Positions 1 through 10,110 of a stretch of 64,000 nucleotides of DNA are shown here, one piece after another. Where the stretch lies: contig CM026402.1 in the NCBI GenBank assembly GCA_014843695.1, forward strand, positions 17,205,545 through 17,269,544. The letters run 5' to 3'. Position numbers and translations under genes: made by a program. The notes under the pieces were generated by a model. That model did no database searches, was not told the origin of the DNA, and saw only the letters and a list, made by a program, of their open reading frames with translations. The DNA is from Archivesica marissinica. Its lineage: Eukaryota; Mollusca; Bivalvia; Venerida; Vesicomyidae. Position 1 is the stretch's first letter. The number at the start of each line of letters is the position of its first letter.

Positions 1-770
1 TATACCTGCGTCACGTTGATTGTCTATTATACGTGCGTGACGTTGATTGTCTATTATACGATCGTGACGTTGATTGTCTATTATACCTACGTCATGTTGA
101 TTGTCTATTATACCTGCGTCACGTTGATTGTCTATTATACCTGCGTCACGTTGATTGTCTAGTATACGTGCGTGACGTTGATTGTCTATTATACGTGCGT
201 GACGTTGATTGTCTATTATACGTGCGTGACGTTGATTGTCTATTATACCTACGTCACGTTGATTGTCTATTATACCTACGTCACGTTGATTGTCTATTAT
301 ACCTGCGTCACGTTGATTGTCTATTATACGTGCGTGCCGTTGATTGTCTATTATACCTACGTCACGTTGATTGTCTATTATACCTACGTCACGTTGATTG
401 TCTATTATACGTGCGTGACGTTGATTGTCTATTATACCTGCGTCACGTTGATTGTCTATTATACCTGCGTCACGTTGATTGTCTATTATACCTGCGTCAC
501 GTTGATTGTCTATTATACCTGCGTCACGTTGATTGTTTATTATACCTGCGTCACGTTGATTGTTTATTATACCTGCGTCACGTTGATTGTCTATTATACC
601 TACGTCACGTTGATTGTCTATTATACCTGCGTCACGTTGATTGTCTATTATACCTACGTCACGTTGATTGTCTATTATACCTGTGTCACGTTGATTGTCT
701 ATTATACCTACGTCACGTTGATTGTTTATTATACCTGCGTCACGTTGATTGGCTATAATACACGTGTGAT
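1..770. repeat. 27-bp minisatellite array
   Basis: About 28 tandem copies of a 27-bp unit containing CACGTTGATTGTCTATTATA. Units differ mainly at one spot (CCTGCGT, CCTACGT or CGTGCGT). The array runs off the left edge and decays by about 805. Because 27 is a multiple of three, long frames stay open on the plus strand, but they have no coding character. Confidence 0.97.
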
Positions 771-980
771 GTTGATTTGTTCTAATACAATGTACCTGTG
801 TCACGTTGCGGCTGCGTTTCCGGGCTATAGATGGCAATGCCGTCTATTTCGTATTGGTAGAACTGTATAGCTGGCGATTCTTCCACACCCTTACGAGGCC
901 CTAATGTTTTGTTTAGGGTATACATGCTGTTCGACACGCGATCAACCACTATCACATTGTCCTGTAAACAACATTATATA

Positions 981-1064
981 CAGTCTACATCCGCTATATC
1001 GAATTTCGTGGGCCGAACAAAATACTTCGACATAACGAAGTTTGACTTAACGAAATTCGATATG
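981..1064. mobile_element. Partial MITE, CAGTCTACATCCG end
   Basis: A TA dinucleotide is followed by CAGTCTACATCCGCTAT, which matches the terminal inverted repeat of the complete short element at 18188-18285 (reverse-complemented right end). No matching right end is visible, so this copy is taken as truncated or diverged. Confidence 0.5.
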
Positions 1065-1084
1065 AACGGAGCCAGTTATATGTA

Positions 1085-1266
1085 TTTTTCATGAAAAACA
1101 ATAACTATATAAATACATAGTTTTAAACATTTTGGAATATGTTTAGTTGTTCAGTTTATGTTTTGTAATAAAGATACGATATATATTTGATGGAATCCTT
1201 CGTATTTCGTTTTCATGTAATAATAATCATATACTGTAGGTGTGCGTTTTCTATGGCCTCTAGTAT
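1085..1266 (+). mobile_element. MITE family M1, left-truncated copy
   Basis: Matches the interior and right end of two complete copies at 11185-11405 and 32574-32799. The shared interior includes the stretch around AACATTTTGGAATATGTTTAG and GATGGAATCCTTCGTATTTCG. The left terminal inverted repeat is missing. The right terminal repeat (GTGTGCGTTTTCTATG...CTCTAGTATA) is the first unit of the satellite that follows. Confidence 0.85.
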
Positions 1267-2130
1267 ATAATGTAGGTGTGCGTTTTCTATGTCCTCTAGT
1301 ATATAATGTAGGTGTGCGTTTTCTATGTCCTCTAGTATATAATGTAGGTGTGCGTTTTCTATGTCCTCTAGTATATAATGTAGGTGTGCGTTTTCTATGT
1401 CCTCTAGTATATAATGTAGGTGTGCGTTTTCTATGTCCTCTAGTATATAATGTAGGTGTGCGTTTTCTATGTCCTCTAGTATATAATGTAGGTGTGCGTT
1501 TTCTATGTCCTCTAGTATATAATGTAGGTGTGCGTTTTCTATGTCCTCTAGTATATAATGTAGGTGTGCGTTTTCTATGTCCTCTAGTATATAATGTAGG
1601 TGTGCGTTTTCTATGTCCTCTAGTATATAATGTAGGTGTGCGTTTTCTATGTCCTCTAGTATATAATGTAGGTGTGCGTTTTCTATGTCCTCTAGTATAT
1701 AATGTAGGTGTGCGTTTTCTATGTCCTCTAGTATATAATGTAGGTGTGCGTTTTCTATGTCCTCTAGTATATAATGTAGGTGTGCGTTTTCTATGTCCTC
1801 TAGTATATAATGTAGGTGTGCGTTTTCTATGTCCTCTAGTATATAATGTAGGTGTGCGTTTTCTATGTCCTCTAGTATATAATGTAGGTGTGCGTTTTCT
1901 ATGTCCTCTAGTATATAATGTAGGTGTGCGTTTTCTATGTCCTCTAGTATATAATGTAGGTGTGCGTTTTCTATGTCCTCTAGTATATAATGTAGGTGTG
2001 CTTTTTCTATGTCCTCTAGTATATAATGTAGGTGTGCGTTTTCTATGTCCTCTAGTATATAATGTAGGTGTGCGTTTTCTATGTCCTCTAGTATATAATG
2101 TAGGTGTGCGTTTTCTATGTCCTCTAGTAT
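1238..2130. repeat. 36-bp satellite derived from a MITE terminal repeat
   Basis: About 25 nearly identical tandem copies of a 36-bp unit: GTGTGCGTTTTCTATGTCCT, then CTAGTATATAATGTAG. The first 24 or so bases of the unit are the terminal inverted repeat of MITE family M1, and the array is continuous with an M1 copy on its left. Variation is minimal (one GGCCTC at the first unit, one CTTTTTC near 2000), so expansion or homogenisation is recent. All open frames here are by-products of the multiple-of-three period. Confidence 0.95.
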
Positions 2131-3600
2131 ACAATCACATTGTATCGTACATAGTACAAGCATTCTGTTAATAATTGTGCAAAAAATGGGAAAAGCATGA
2201 AAATTGGCATGAATACTCCTTGGACATATACAATATTCAAACAAAAGTGAACTACTCAATATCTTACAAAATGGCCGCCGTGAGGACCATTTTAAAAATG
2301 GCCGCCATTTTCATATTTTACGTCTTATTTGTTACATTATATTTTCTTTTATGAGAAATTTGTTGAACCACGAAGACAGTTTTTGCAGACGTTGAAAAAA
2401 ATTGTGATTCTTCACCACAACAGGCTGACTTTGTATGAGAATGCCCCAGAATGGGCCCTGTATAAATATCCTTAACGTGTAAAAAAGGAGGCTGCAGTTC
2501 ATGGATTTAAGATGGACGTTAACAGGCGCGTCGGAAGACATCTGGCATTGGGGCCGCATATTTTGAGGGCCACGAAGTGGCCCGAGTCTGCTACGGTGAT
2601 CCGGGGGCATGCTCCCTCATTGGGAAATTTTGAGATGTAGATACAGTAAATACGATTTTAATGGCTTCTGGACATAAAAAGTAAACTTATTTTTTTTATA
2701 AAAACGTGTTGCTATTTTATAATATTATTTAACAAAACTATAATTATGTTCCAGTCACGTCAACGCCAATTTGCGGTGACTCCTTGCCGATGAAGAACTA
2801 TATAAGTTTTCTTTCGTTCTAATCCCTTTCAGTCTATTGCTGTTAATTTATATGTAAAATGTTAATTATGTTATGTACATGTAAAATACTGAAATAAATA
2901 ATGCTTAAACTAAAATCGGCTAATATTGATGCTAAGCTTTGGACAATTACTTGCAAACAGTGAATATCCTGATGAGGCGGTCATTACGCACAGTATAACA
3001 TAAAAATCCACCCGGCTTGCCAAAATATTGGGGCCGCTGGCATAACCTCCACAATTATAAAATAAAAAATCCACCGCCTGGCCTAAATAGTGGGACCGGT
3101 GGCCTCTGCTCCGACGCCTATTGTTAATATTTCAATTACAAACATTAATATTTAGAGGTTATTATGTGGCTAGTTTCGATTTTTAACTGTTCAAATTTAT
3201 ATCAAAGAAATACCGACGTCATTACGTGGCTAGGTTATATCAGCCTAGGTATCGATCCAAGGTAACTGATATCAGTATGAGACCGAAGGTATTACTGTAT
3301 TACTTTGATATGAATTTGATCATTTAATAATTGAAATAATGTTCTCTGTTATCCATTTATCAGGAATAATCACAATTACTGATTTAGATACACGAAAACG
3401 AGTGAAACATTACCATGAAACTACAAACACCAGTCAAATTTGACACTCTGATACGCTACCGGAAGTAAACAAATATCACGGAGTGCGCATGCATTATTTT
3501 CTCAGGAACTAGTTATGATACGGCTTTTTCTAGTTTCATGCTCGTGACCGTATCAAACCAGCACCCGTAATATCAGACTGGAAAGCACAGCGTATCAACA
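2131..3600. other. Non-coding spacer with repeat debris
   Basis: No convincing exon. It holds a doubled AAAATGGCCGCC motif (about 2269 and 2296). It also holds two related segments near 2990-3120 sharing a CCACC...GGGG/ACC-G-TGGC pattern, and a foldback element at 3187-3322. The minus-strand frame at 2332-2610 has no recognisable domain. Confidence 0.5.
3187..3322. mobile_element. Foldback MITE-like element
   Basis: Inverted ends: TTCAAATTTATATCAAAG at the left and CTTTGATATGAATTTGATC at the right are near reverse complements about 90 bp apart. There is no ORF. Size and structure fit a miniature inverted-repeat element; the family is unknown. Confidence 0.55.
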
Positions 3601-4185
3601 ACATGGGGTGGTAGACAGTATTGTGGTAGTCAAAATAACGGCAACAAGTAGGCTAACATGGGGTGGTAGACAGTATTGTGGTAGTCAAAATAACGGCAAC
3701 AAGTAGGCTAACATGGGGTGGTAGACAGTATTGTGGTAGTCAAAATAACGGCAACAAGTAGGCTAACATGGGGTGGTAGACAGTATTGTGGTAGTCAAAA
3801 TAACGGCAACAAGTAGGCTAACATGGGGTGGTAGACAGTATTGTGGTAGTCAAAATAACGGCAACAAGTAGGCTAACATGGGGTGGTAGACAGTATTGTG
3901 GTAGTCAAAATAACGGCAACAAGTAGGCTAACATGGGGTGGTAGACAGTATTGTGGTAGTCAAAATAACCTGGGTGGTAGACAGTATTGTGGTAGTCAAA
4001 ATAACCTGGGTGGTAGACAGTATTGTGGTAGTCAAAATAACGGCACAAACTAGGCTAACATGGGGTGGTAGACAGTATTGTGGTAGTCAAAATAACCTGG
4101 GTGGTAGACAGTATTGTGGTAGTCAAAATAACCTGGGTGGTAGACAGTATTGTGGTAGTCAAAATAACGGCACAAACTAGGCTAA
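3601..4185. repeat. Compound 55-bp / 36-bp minisatellite
   Basis: Seven 55-bp units beginning ACATGGGGTGGTAGACAG are followed by shortened 36-bp units (GGGTGGTAGACAGTATTGTGG...AATAACCT) alternating with a unit ending GGCACAAACTAGGCTAAC. The short unit looks like the long one lacking the GGCAACAAGTAGGCTAACAT segment. The array starts just beyond the donor of the receptor exon at 4249-4510, so it probably lies in an intron of that gene. Confidence 0.95.
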
Positions 4186-4248
4186 CATTCATATCTAAGT
4201 ATATAACTAATATTAAAGTGTGGAATGTATGACGGAATAATTGCTTAC

Positions 4249-4510
4249 CCGGAATACTGCCAAATCTGTTAGAATCGTGTATACCAGTCTCTGAATCACG
4301 TTTACATCACTCCCGTCATACTTAGCCGTCAATACTGTATCTGTTCTTGTATCCAGCCAGTATATACGCTTTTCAAATATATCGACCTCTATTGCCATTG
4401 GTGATTTTAATATGCCGCCTTTAGATGTTATTATGGTATGTCGATTACCGCCCATCATATCTGAGCGTTCTATTTTTGGATATTTTCCATTGTCAATCCA
4501 AAATAAATAC
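4249..4510 (-). CDS. LRP/LDLR-like receptor, YWTD propeller exon (third visible)
   Basis: Exon of a low-density-lipoprotein-receptor-related protein: cell-surface or endocytic receptors whose YWTD blades form six-bladed beta-propellers. The acceptor is TTCAATAG at 4511-4520 and the donor GTAAGC follows base 4249. The 262-bp exon opens with one base that completes a codon left split by the exon at 4747-5010, then reads YLFWIDNGKYPKIERSDMMG, a classic class-B repeat with FWID in place of YWTD, and later RIYWLD and DGSDVNVIQ. It ends in phase 0. The start lies upstream of the first in-frame methionine, so the exon is defined by its splice sites. The next 3' exon is not seen and may lie beyond the left edge. 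Which LRP subfamily this is cannot be told. Confidence 0.82.
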
Positions 4511-4541
4511 CTATTGAAGAGACATGATCAAAATCAGATAC

Positions 4542-4566
4542 AATAATAATAATAATAATAATAATG

Positions 4567-4624
<58 letters not shown>

Positions 4625-4628
4625 TGAC

Positions 4629-4672
<44 letters not shown>
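4542..4672. repeat. Trinucleotide repeat (AAT, GAC, GAT) in an intron
   Basis: A run of AAT, then about 18 GAC/GACGAC units, then mixed GACGAT and about 15 GAT units. It fills over half of the 236-bp intron (4511-4746) between two receptor exons. The frames reading poly-Ser, poly-Val or poly-Ile are artefacts. Confidence 0.95.
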
Positions 4673-4673
<1 letters not shown>

Positions 4674-4746
4674 TTCAAAATACATGAATAACAATTAAAT
4701 ATATGGAAGAATAGTTTATTAGACTTAATCAACTAAAAAAGCTTAC

Positions 4747-5010
4747 GTGTTATTTGGATCCAATGCTATGCCATTCGGGGAATCGAGATTTTCGTCAACA
4801 ATAACCTTATAATAATCCATCTTGGCCTTCTCCATCTGTCCGGGGGCCGCTATGATCCAATTGAATGTAGTGTCGGTCCAATAGACGGTGTGAGACAACC
4901 AATCAACGGCCACTTGCACTGTACCCCTTGATACACCCGCGTGCAGGTAAGCGAATGTCATGTTGCTTCTGAGTAGATCTTTATTGTACCCTGACACCAT
5001 TACTATCATT
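4747..5010 (-). CDS. LRP/LDLR-like receptor, YWTD propeller exon (second visible)
   Basis: A 264-bp exon. Its acceptor (TATTTAACAG at 5011-5020) is preceded by a pyrimidine/T-rich tract and its donor is GTAAGC after 4747. It begins at codon position 3 and ends with two bases of a codon, matching the phases of both neighbours. The peptide contains GTVQVAVDWLSHTVYWTDTT and DENLDSPNGIALDPNNT, textbook LDL-receptor class B (YWTD) signatures; the second covers the junction to the next blade. Part of the extracellular propeller of a membrane receptor; no transmembrane, EGF or LDL-A module is visible in the window. Upstream it is separated by an 8.8 kb transposon-rich intron from the exon at 13838-14045. 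Confidence 0.87.
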
Positions 5011-5109
5011 CTGTTAAATATAAAAGACAAAATGCTAATATTGTAGGTGTAGACTAGCCTGGGAATAGGCCGTGGTATATTTTGCCTGGTTAATCATATA
5101 ACTATACTT

Positions 5110-5290
5110 TCAGGTCCGGTGTTCGAGCCCCGCTGGAACCGTTACGATTGGCAAGGCATTTAAATTCCACATTGCCTCTTCTCTCTCCCTCATGGCGATG
5201 GACTCCATCAGGAATGAGGTCTCGAGAGTGATTAATATAAGTTGTAAGAACATATTTCGCAATCGAGCTACAATAAATTTGTATAAACTA
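5110..5290 (+). mobile_element. SINE family A, 5'-truncated
   Basis: Starts in the tRNA-like head at GGTGTTCGAGCCCCGCTGG (B box), then the family body (GGCAAGGCATTTAAATTCCA, GGAATGAGGTCTCGAGAGTG) and the tail AATAAATTTGTATAAAC. The A box is missing. Full copies are at 29363-29601, 30154-30387 and 52136-52372. Confidence 0.85.
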
Positions 5291-5428
5291 AATATATTTT
5301 CATCACCGAGACCTGTAAACTAATGTGTCACATTAAGACGGCATAACTCCAGCTACATTGTGCTACCGACTGAAATAATCTAGGACTGGTTGCTTAGCAA
5401 CATATTTTGTAAATGTTGTTAATATATA

Positions 5429-5655
5429 TAGGATATAAGCCGAAAAGGATCCGTATTGGATCAGTTTGAGGATTAAATCTTACTTAAAACACACACTTAT
5501 ATAACAAGATCCTACTAAATAAACTTGTCCATTTTGTACATGTACGCAGAGGATTTAATATAATATTCTGGCCTTTTGACAGCAGTCCAATACTAATAAT
5601 AATGGACTGCAAGTACAAATGTATGACGTCATGACAGTGTTTTAATAATGAATTA
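5429..5655. repeat. ~230-bp dispersed repeat, copy 1
   Basis: Diverged but collinear with 15656-15882. Shared anchors are GATATAAGCCG, ACACACACTTATATAACA, TACATGTACGC followed by AGGATTTAATATA, and TGACGTCATGACAGTGTTTTA. It carries no ORF and no clear terminal repeats, and may be a piece of an unrecognised element. Confidence 0.7.
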
Positions 5656-5697
5656 ATAGTTTAGCTCTAGTGTCATAATGAAAATGTTGGAACTGTG

Positions 5698-5981
5698 TTT
5701 TACGTTTATTTATCGTCGCTACCGGTTGCCCATATGAGCGACACCTCCTTAAGAGATTAGTCATTTTTAGATTTTGGAGGATAATGCACGATACAGACAG
5801 AGACCCATTCCAGAGTCTCCTCTGGTTCTTTTACGTGCACGGTGTACAGCACAGACACGAGACCTAGGATTAACGTCCCATCTGAACGACTGTTCATTTT
5901 ATTAGGGTCAGACGGAGATCGAACATGCGATCACTGGATTACCAGTCCAGTGTATTACCACTGGACTACAGATCCGTCTGT
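5698..5981 (-). mobile_element. SINE family B
   Basis: Full-length reverse copy. The tRNA-like head is at the right (complement of TAGTCCAGTGGTAAtACaCTGG and GGTTCGATCcCC). The conserved body includes the complement of GGGACGTTAAACCGAGGTCTC, and the tail at the left is the complement of CGACGATAAATAAACGTAAA. It lies inside the large receptor intron. Confidence 0.9.
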
Positions 5982-6024
5982 AAAATGTTAGAATGTTAAA
6001 TACTACCATTTTATACCAACCATC

Positions 6025-6135
6025 TTGTTTGGTTTAAACATATTTATTCGATAATAATGTACATTACATATACATTGTATACAAAACGAAAATGGATTAC
6101 ATCGGAAGCTTAAAGCTTATTGAGATTTTCTCCAT
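6025..6135 (-). mobile_element. LINE 3'-tail relic
   Basis: Reverse complement of a tail also seen at 20165-20262, 36057-36165 and 38030-38145: TAAGCTTTAAGCTTCCGAT ... AATAAATATGTTTAAAC. It resembles the 3' UTR end of the full LINE (40190-40310). Probably a heavily 5'-truncated LINE, or a SINE using its tail. Confidence 0.65.
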
Positions 6136-6145
6136 TGCATATATA

Positions 6146-7658
6146 CTGAGTCAAAAAAGAAACGATACCAAACTAAAAATGACGTAAAACGGATAAATCC
6201 ATAGAAAGGTTTAATATATTATTACGTATCAGTACCGGGTATCTTATTGCAATGTCAGCCAACCATAAACACAGGTAAATAAACACCCGATAATCCTGGA
6301 ACGCCGAATTTCCGATTTGCACGTGCTCCTCAACAAAGACAACTTCCTGCACATGTACAAATCGGAAAACCGGTTTATTGTACTGGTATTGCATTATCAT
6401 CGAGGAAAAACACCTTACATACCCATTGTTACCTCTAACAAAATGCCTAGGCTAAACCGCAATCAGAGAATGCGTGCCATTGGCATGATTGACGGCGGTT
6501 TACGTCAGCGTGACGTCGCAAATCGACTCGGGCTTACGCGGATCACGATAACACGTCTACTTCGACGTTATCGAACACATGGATCGGTGGACGACCGTCC
6601 AAGATCTGGTCGACCACGTGTGACGACGCGTGAACAGGACCGTCACATTCGGACGTCACATTTACGTGACCGGTTCCTACCTGCTACGCACACAGCTGCC
6701 GTTACTCCTGGGATGACCAACACTCGCATCAGTGCACAAACAGTCAGGAACCGGCTCGGTGAACGTGGCATTCGTGCCTATCGGCCATACGTTGGACCCA
6801 TCCTGACACGACGTCACCGTGACGTACGGCGGGAATGGACGACGGAACGTACTCGCTGGACTCGGTTACAGTGGAATTCGGTGATGTTTAGCGATGAATC
6901 GCGGTTTTGTTTGCGTCGAGCGGATGGCAGAGAGCGGGTATATCGCAGACGCGGTGAACGTTACGCCGACGCATGTGTACGTCAGGTCGATCTGTTCGGG
7001 GGCGGAAGCGTTATGGCGTGGGGCGGTATCACCTTCGGCAGTCGCACTGAACTGTTAGTGGTGGACGGGAACCTAAACGCCCAGCGGTACTGTGATGAGA
7101 TCCTTGCGCCAGTTGTTGTGCCGTTCTTTAACGCCAACAGAAACGTCACACTGTTCCAACAGGACAACGCCAGGTGTCATACTGCTCGGATTTCCACCAC
7201 ATTATTGGAGCAGAACAATATTGAAACCCTGCCGTGGCCTGCTTTGTCACCAGACTTGTCACCCATAGAACATTTGTGGGATACGTTAGACCGCCGCGTC
7301 AGACGACGTCAGCCGGTAACGTTAAACCAACTGAGGGATGTTTTGCGTCAGGAGTGGACAAATATTGACCAGCAAGAGATTCAGACACTCTTCCGTTCGA
7401 TGCGACGGCGGTGCATTGCAGTGAGAGACGCAAATGGTGCCCATACTCGGTATTGACGTCTGTGTGAAAACTCCATTAGACCCCTGTCCGACGAATTACG
7501 TCATCACGCAGCAGACAGTTTCGGAGGCTCATTATGCTTTATGTGCTCCTCTTTCAAACATGTTGGACTATCATCTTATGAATTTTCAAAGAATTTTCTT
7601 AATAAATGTTGAAATCATAGACACATAAACACCAGGTATCGTTTCTTTTTTAACTCAG
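6146..7658 (+). mobile_element. Tc1-like DNA transposon, apparently complete
   Basis: Terminal inverted repeats of about 25 bp: left CTGAGTCAAAAAAGAAACGA followed by TACC, right its complement with one C/T difference. Flanking TA dinucleotides sit at 6144-6145 and 7659-7660, the usual Tc1/mariner target duplication. It is 1513 bp with a single uninterrupted transposase gene. It lies in the intron between receptor exons and next to a LINE tail relic. The interior is clearly richer in G+C and CpG than its surroundings, fitting recent arrival. Confidence 0.93.
6443..7456 (+). CDS. Tc1-like transposase (DD34E)
   Basis: A 337-residue cut-and-paste transposase from the methionine of MPRLNRNQRMRAIGMIDGG. 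The frame is open further upstream to 6317, but that extension has no family character, so this start is chosen. N-terminal paired helix-turn-helix domains bind the inverted repeats (about 1-110: QRDVANRLGLTRITITRLL, then a GRPR-type linker, DDRPRSGRPR). The RNase-H-like catalytic core follows: first Asp in VMFSDESRF, second in FQQDNARCHTA, Glu in SPDLSPIEHLWD, with 34 residues between second Asp and Glu, as in Tc1. The GGSVMAWGGI block typical of the family is present. Length is normal, there is no stop or frameshift, and all catalytic residues are in place, so it may still be functional. It ends just before the right inverted repeat. Confidence 0.95.
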   Translation: MPRLNRNQRMRAIGMIDGGLRQRDVANRLGLTRITITRLLRRYRTHGSVDDRPRSGRPRVTTREQDRHIRTSHLRDRFLPATHTAAVTPGMTNTRISAQTVRNRLGERGIRAYRPYVGPILTRRHRDVRREWTTERTRWTRLQWNSVMFSDESRFCLRRADGRERVYRRRGERYADACVRQVDLFGGGSVMAWGGITFGSRTELLVVDGNLNAQRYCDEILAPVVVPFFNANRNVTLFQQDNARCHTARISTTLLEQNNIETLPWPALSPDLSPIEHLWDTLDRRVRRRQPVTLNQLRDVLRQEWTNIDQQEIQTLFRSMRRRCIAVRDANGAHTRY

Positions 7659-7960
7659 TATATAATGTTGTGCACAAATGGCGATTAAGAGATAAACATA
7701 ATGTAGTAATACCAAAATATATAATAAGTAGTTGAAAATATAGCTTGTTATCAGGTGAAAAGCTAACACTAAAAGGGAGGTTGGGGAGTGTGGGTAGAAA
7801 GCGATGAACCATACGTAAGCACACTGTTTGAAGTGAATCACTCTGCTAGTGCGTCAGTCTCTGTTCACAGAATACTAAACACGTTTAGACTTTTCTATGA
7901 ATTTGTGGACAGCTAAGACTATTATTTCATTATGTTCAGATGGCAAAGAAATATCACCAA
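7659..7960. other. Spacer, nothing recognised
   Basis: AT-rich sequence between the Tc1 right end and the LINE pseudogene. It may contain the LINE's degraded 3' UTR. The short minus-strand frames here have no domain features. Confidence 0.4.
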
Positions 7961-10110
7961 ATAGGATCACATTAATTTTAGGGTTATATGACAGAGATGA
8001 GAAATAGTGTTAACTAGTTCAGGGCGTATATTGTAGTACTTGTGACATTCAAAGAAATAATGGTAAGTTGACTCGATTTGACCGCATGTACATAGTGGTG
8101 AATCAATTATGTTTTTGGAGAAGAGATCATGTTTTAAATAACTACAATTTGTTCTCAATCGAGCAAGTAGTATCTGGTTCTTACGTATACCAGAAAAGTA
8201 GAATTCGGGAATAGGACAAGAGTCGCTTTTAAGTTGCATCTTGAACGATGAAAGAGATGGTGCATGCTTGATTAATGGTGGTAAATCATTAAACGCTCTA
8301 ACTACTGAAGGTAAAAAGGAGTTCTCATATAAATTGGTTCTAGAGCATGGAACTTGAAGTTGATCTCCATTTCTCAAATTATATCTACTAGTATCGACGT
8401 CAGGTGGACACAGAGCAGAGAGATAGTTTGGAGTGAGACCATTTTTCATCTTGAAAAAAAGAGTAAGTTTGTGATTGAGTCTTCTCCTATCCAGAGATTC
8501 CCACCCAACTTCAATCATCAATTTGTTTATGGACACAAGTTTCGTGGTACCAGTAATTATTCTTGCTGCTTCTTGATGAATTTTTCCAGTTCGCCTTTAG
8601 CTAAAGTAGACATATTATCAAAAATAACATCACCATATTCAAGGAGCGGACGTATGAATGAAATATACAAGCATTCTAAGGAGCGGCGGTCTAGTGTAAA
8701 TTTTAATTTACGAAGAATATTGATTCTCTGGTAAGCTTTAGAAGACATTTGGTCAATGTGGTGTTTCCAGTTTAGATCGTTGGAAATATGAATGCCTAGA
8801 TGCCTTTGATTTGACACCTCATCGATTATTTGGTTATCCATAGATATAGGTGGATGGTACGGCTGATTATGTTTTCGAGATATTATCAGAGATTTTGTTT
8901 TGGACGGATTAAATTAACAAGCCATTGTTTAGCCCAATTAGAAATAGACTCCAGATCGGACTGTAGAATAGCAGCGGCTGAGTTGGGGTTATCAACAACA
9001 ATATAGAGACTAGTATCATCAGCAAATAGTTGGATATTAGCAGCTATGTTATTTACAATGTCATTAATATATATAATAAAGAGCAACGGGCCTAATATGG
9101 ATCCCTGTGGGACACCGGCAGCTATATGGTTCCACTTTGAAGTGTGACCAGAAATAACTACACGCTGTTTTCTATTGGACAAATATGAAGAGAACCATTT
9201 GTGTACTGAACCAGATATACCAACATCTTTGAGTTTATGCAGAAGACCAACATGCCATACTCTATCAAAAGCTTTACTTATGTCACAGAATATTGTTCGT
9301 ACTTCTTTTCCAGAGTCGATCGCTTGACTAAAGTTATTGTAAAGGAATGTTAATTGATTTACACAAGAATCTCCTAGGACAAAACCAGATTGCATTGGAG
9401 TTAATAAATTATTGTCCCGGAGGTGATTGAAAACATGTTTAAAAACGATTTTCTCAGACCTTTCCAATGGTATCAATAAGAGAAATATGTCGATAATTAC
9501 AAACAGCAGAACGATCACCTGCTTTAAATATAGGACACACATATGCGGTTTTCCACGCCTCAGGATACGTACATGTTGAGAGTGATTTATTGAAAAGTTC
9601 AGAAAGAGGTGATGAAAGCTCCTCTGCAAGTTCAAGAAGAAGTCTATTGTTTATCGTATCAGGTCCGGATGCCTTTCCCATAGCAAGTGACTTTATAACT
9701 TCTTTAACATTATCAGGTGTTACAACTATAGACTCAAGAGGAGGATAGTGAAGTTGTTGTAATTCAGGAAGGTTGTTTGCACCGGTGTCATCCAAGACTG
9801 TTTGATCACGAAAATAATCATTAAATATGTTAACCTTTTCAGATTCATCAGATATAACTTAATTATAATGTTGTAAAGGTGGTATGCTACTAGACCTATA
9901 TGGTTTTATGAACGATTTAATACAAGTCCACCAGCTTTTGGAGGATCGAGTTTCTGTTTTGATTTTGTCAGCAAGTTTATCTGTGTGGTTTTGTTTCGCA
10001 TTTCTGATATGTGTTGTTACTTCGTTTCGCATCTGTTTAAATGTTACCCAGTCATATTATCTATTGGTATGTTTTGCCTTTCGATATAATCGTTTACGAA
10101 CCATCTTGTT
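7960..10110 (-). pseudogene. Degraded non-LTR retrotransposon (reverse transcriptase)
   Basis: Reading right to left, four frame-shifted blocks follow the order of the intact LINE ORF2 at 40609-44220. The first is a linker region (about 10110-9850, with an in-frame stop). Next come SGPDTINNRLL, YVCPIFKAGD and NYRHISLID (9795-9470), then LQSGF-type, FCDISKAFDRVWH, AAGVPQGSILGPLLF and the catalytic LFADDTSLY (9470-8890). After these come the thumb, RSLECLYISFIRPLLEYGDV (8841-8560), and the C-terminal block with ARLRTNCSYLKHDLFSKN and a CTCG...H..FFEC knuckle (8536-7967). Two frame breaks are near 9470 and 8890-8840, and a further break sits near 8550. The endonuclease half is absent, so the copy is 5'-truncated. 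It is inside the receptor intron on the same strand as the gene. Same clade as the intact element but clearly diverged. Confidence 0.92.

Noticed and set aside
1..770. CRISPR array
   Set aside because: Tandem units are contiguous with no unique spacers, and the genome is eukaryotic. The same applies to all other arrays here.
1151..2259. Three frames of over 300 codons on both strands
   Set aside because: The 36-bp satellite is a multiple of three and has no stop in these frames; its origin is a non-coding MITE end.
4470..4732. Poly-Ser / poly-Val / poly-Ile proteins
   Set aside because: Readings of a trinucleotide repeat inside an intron.
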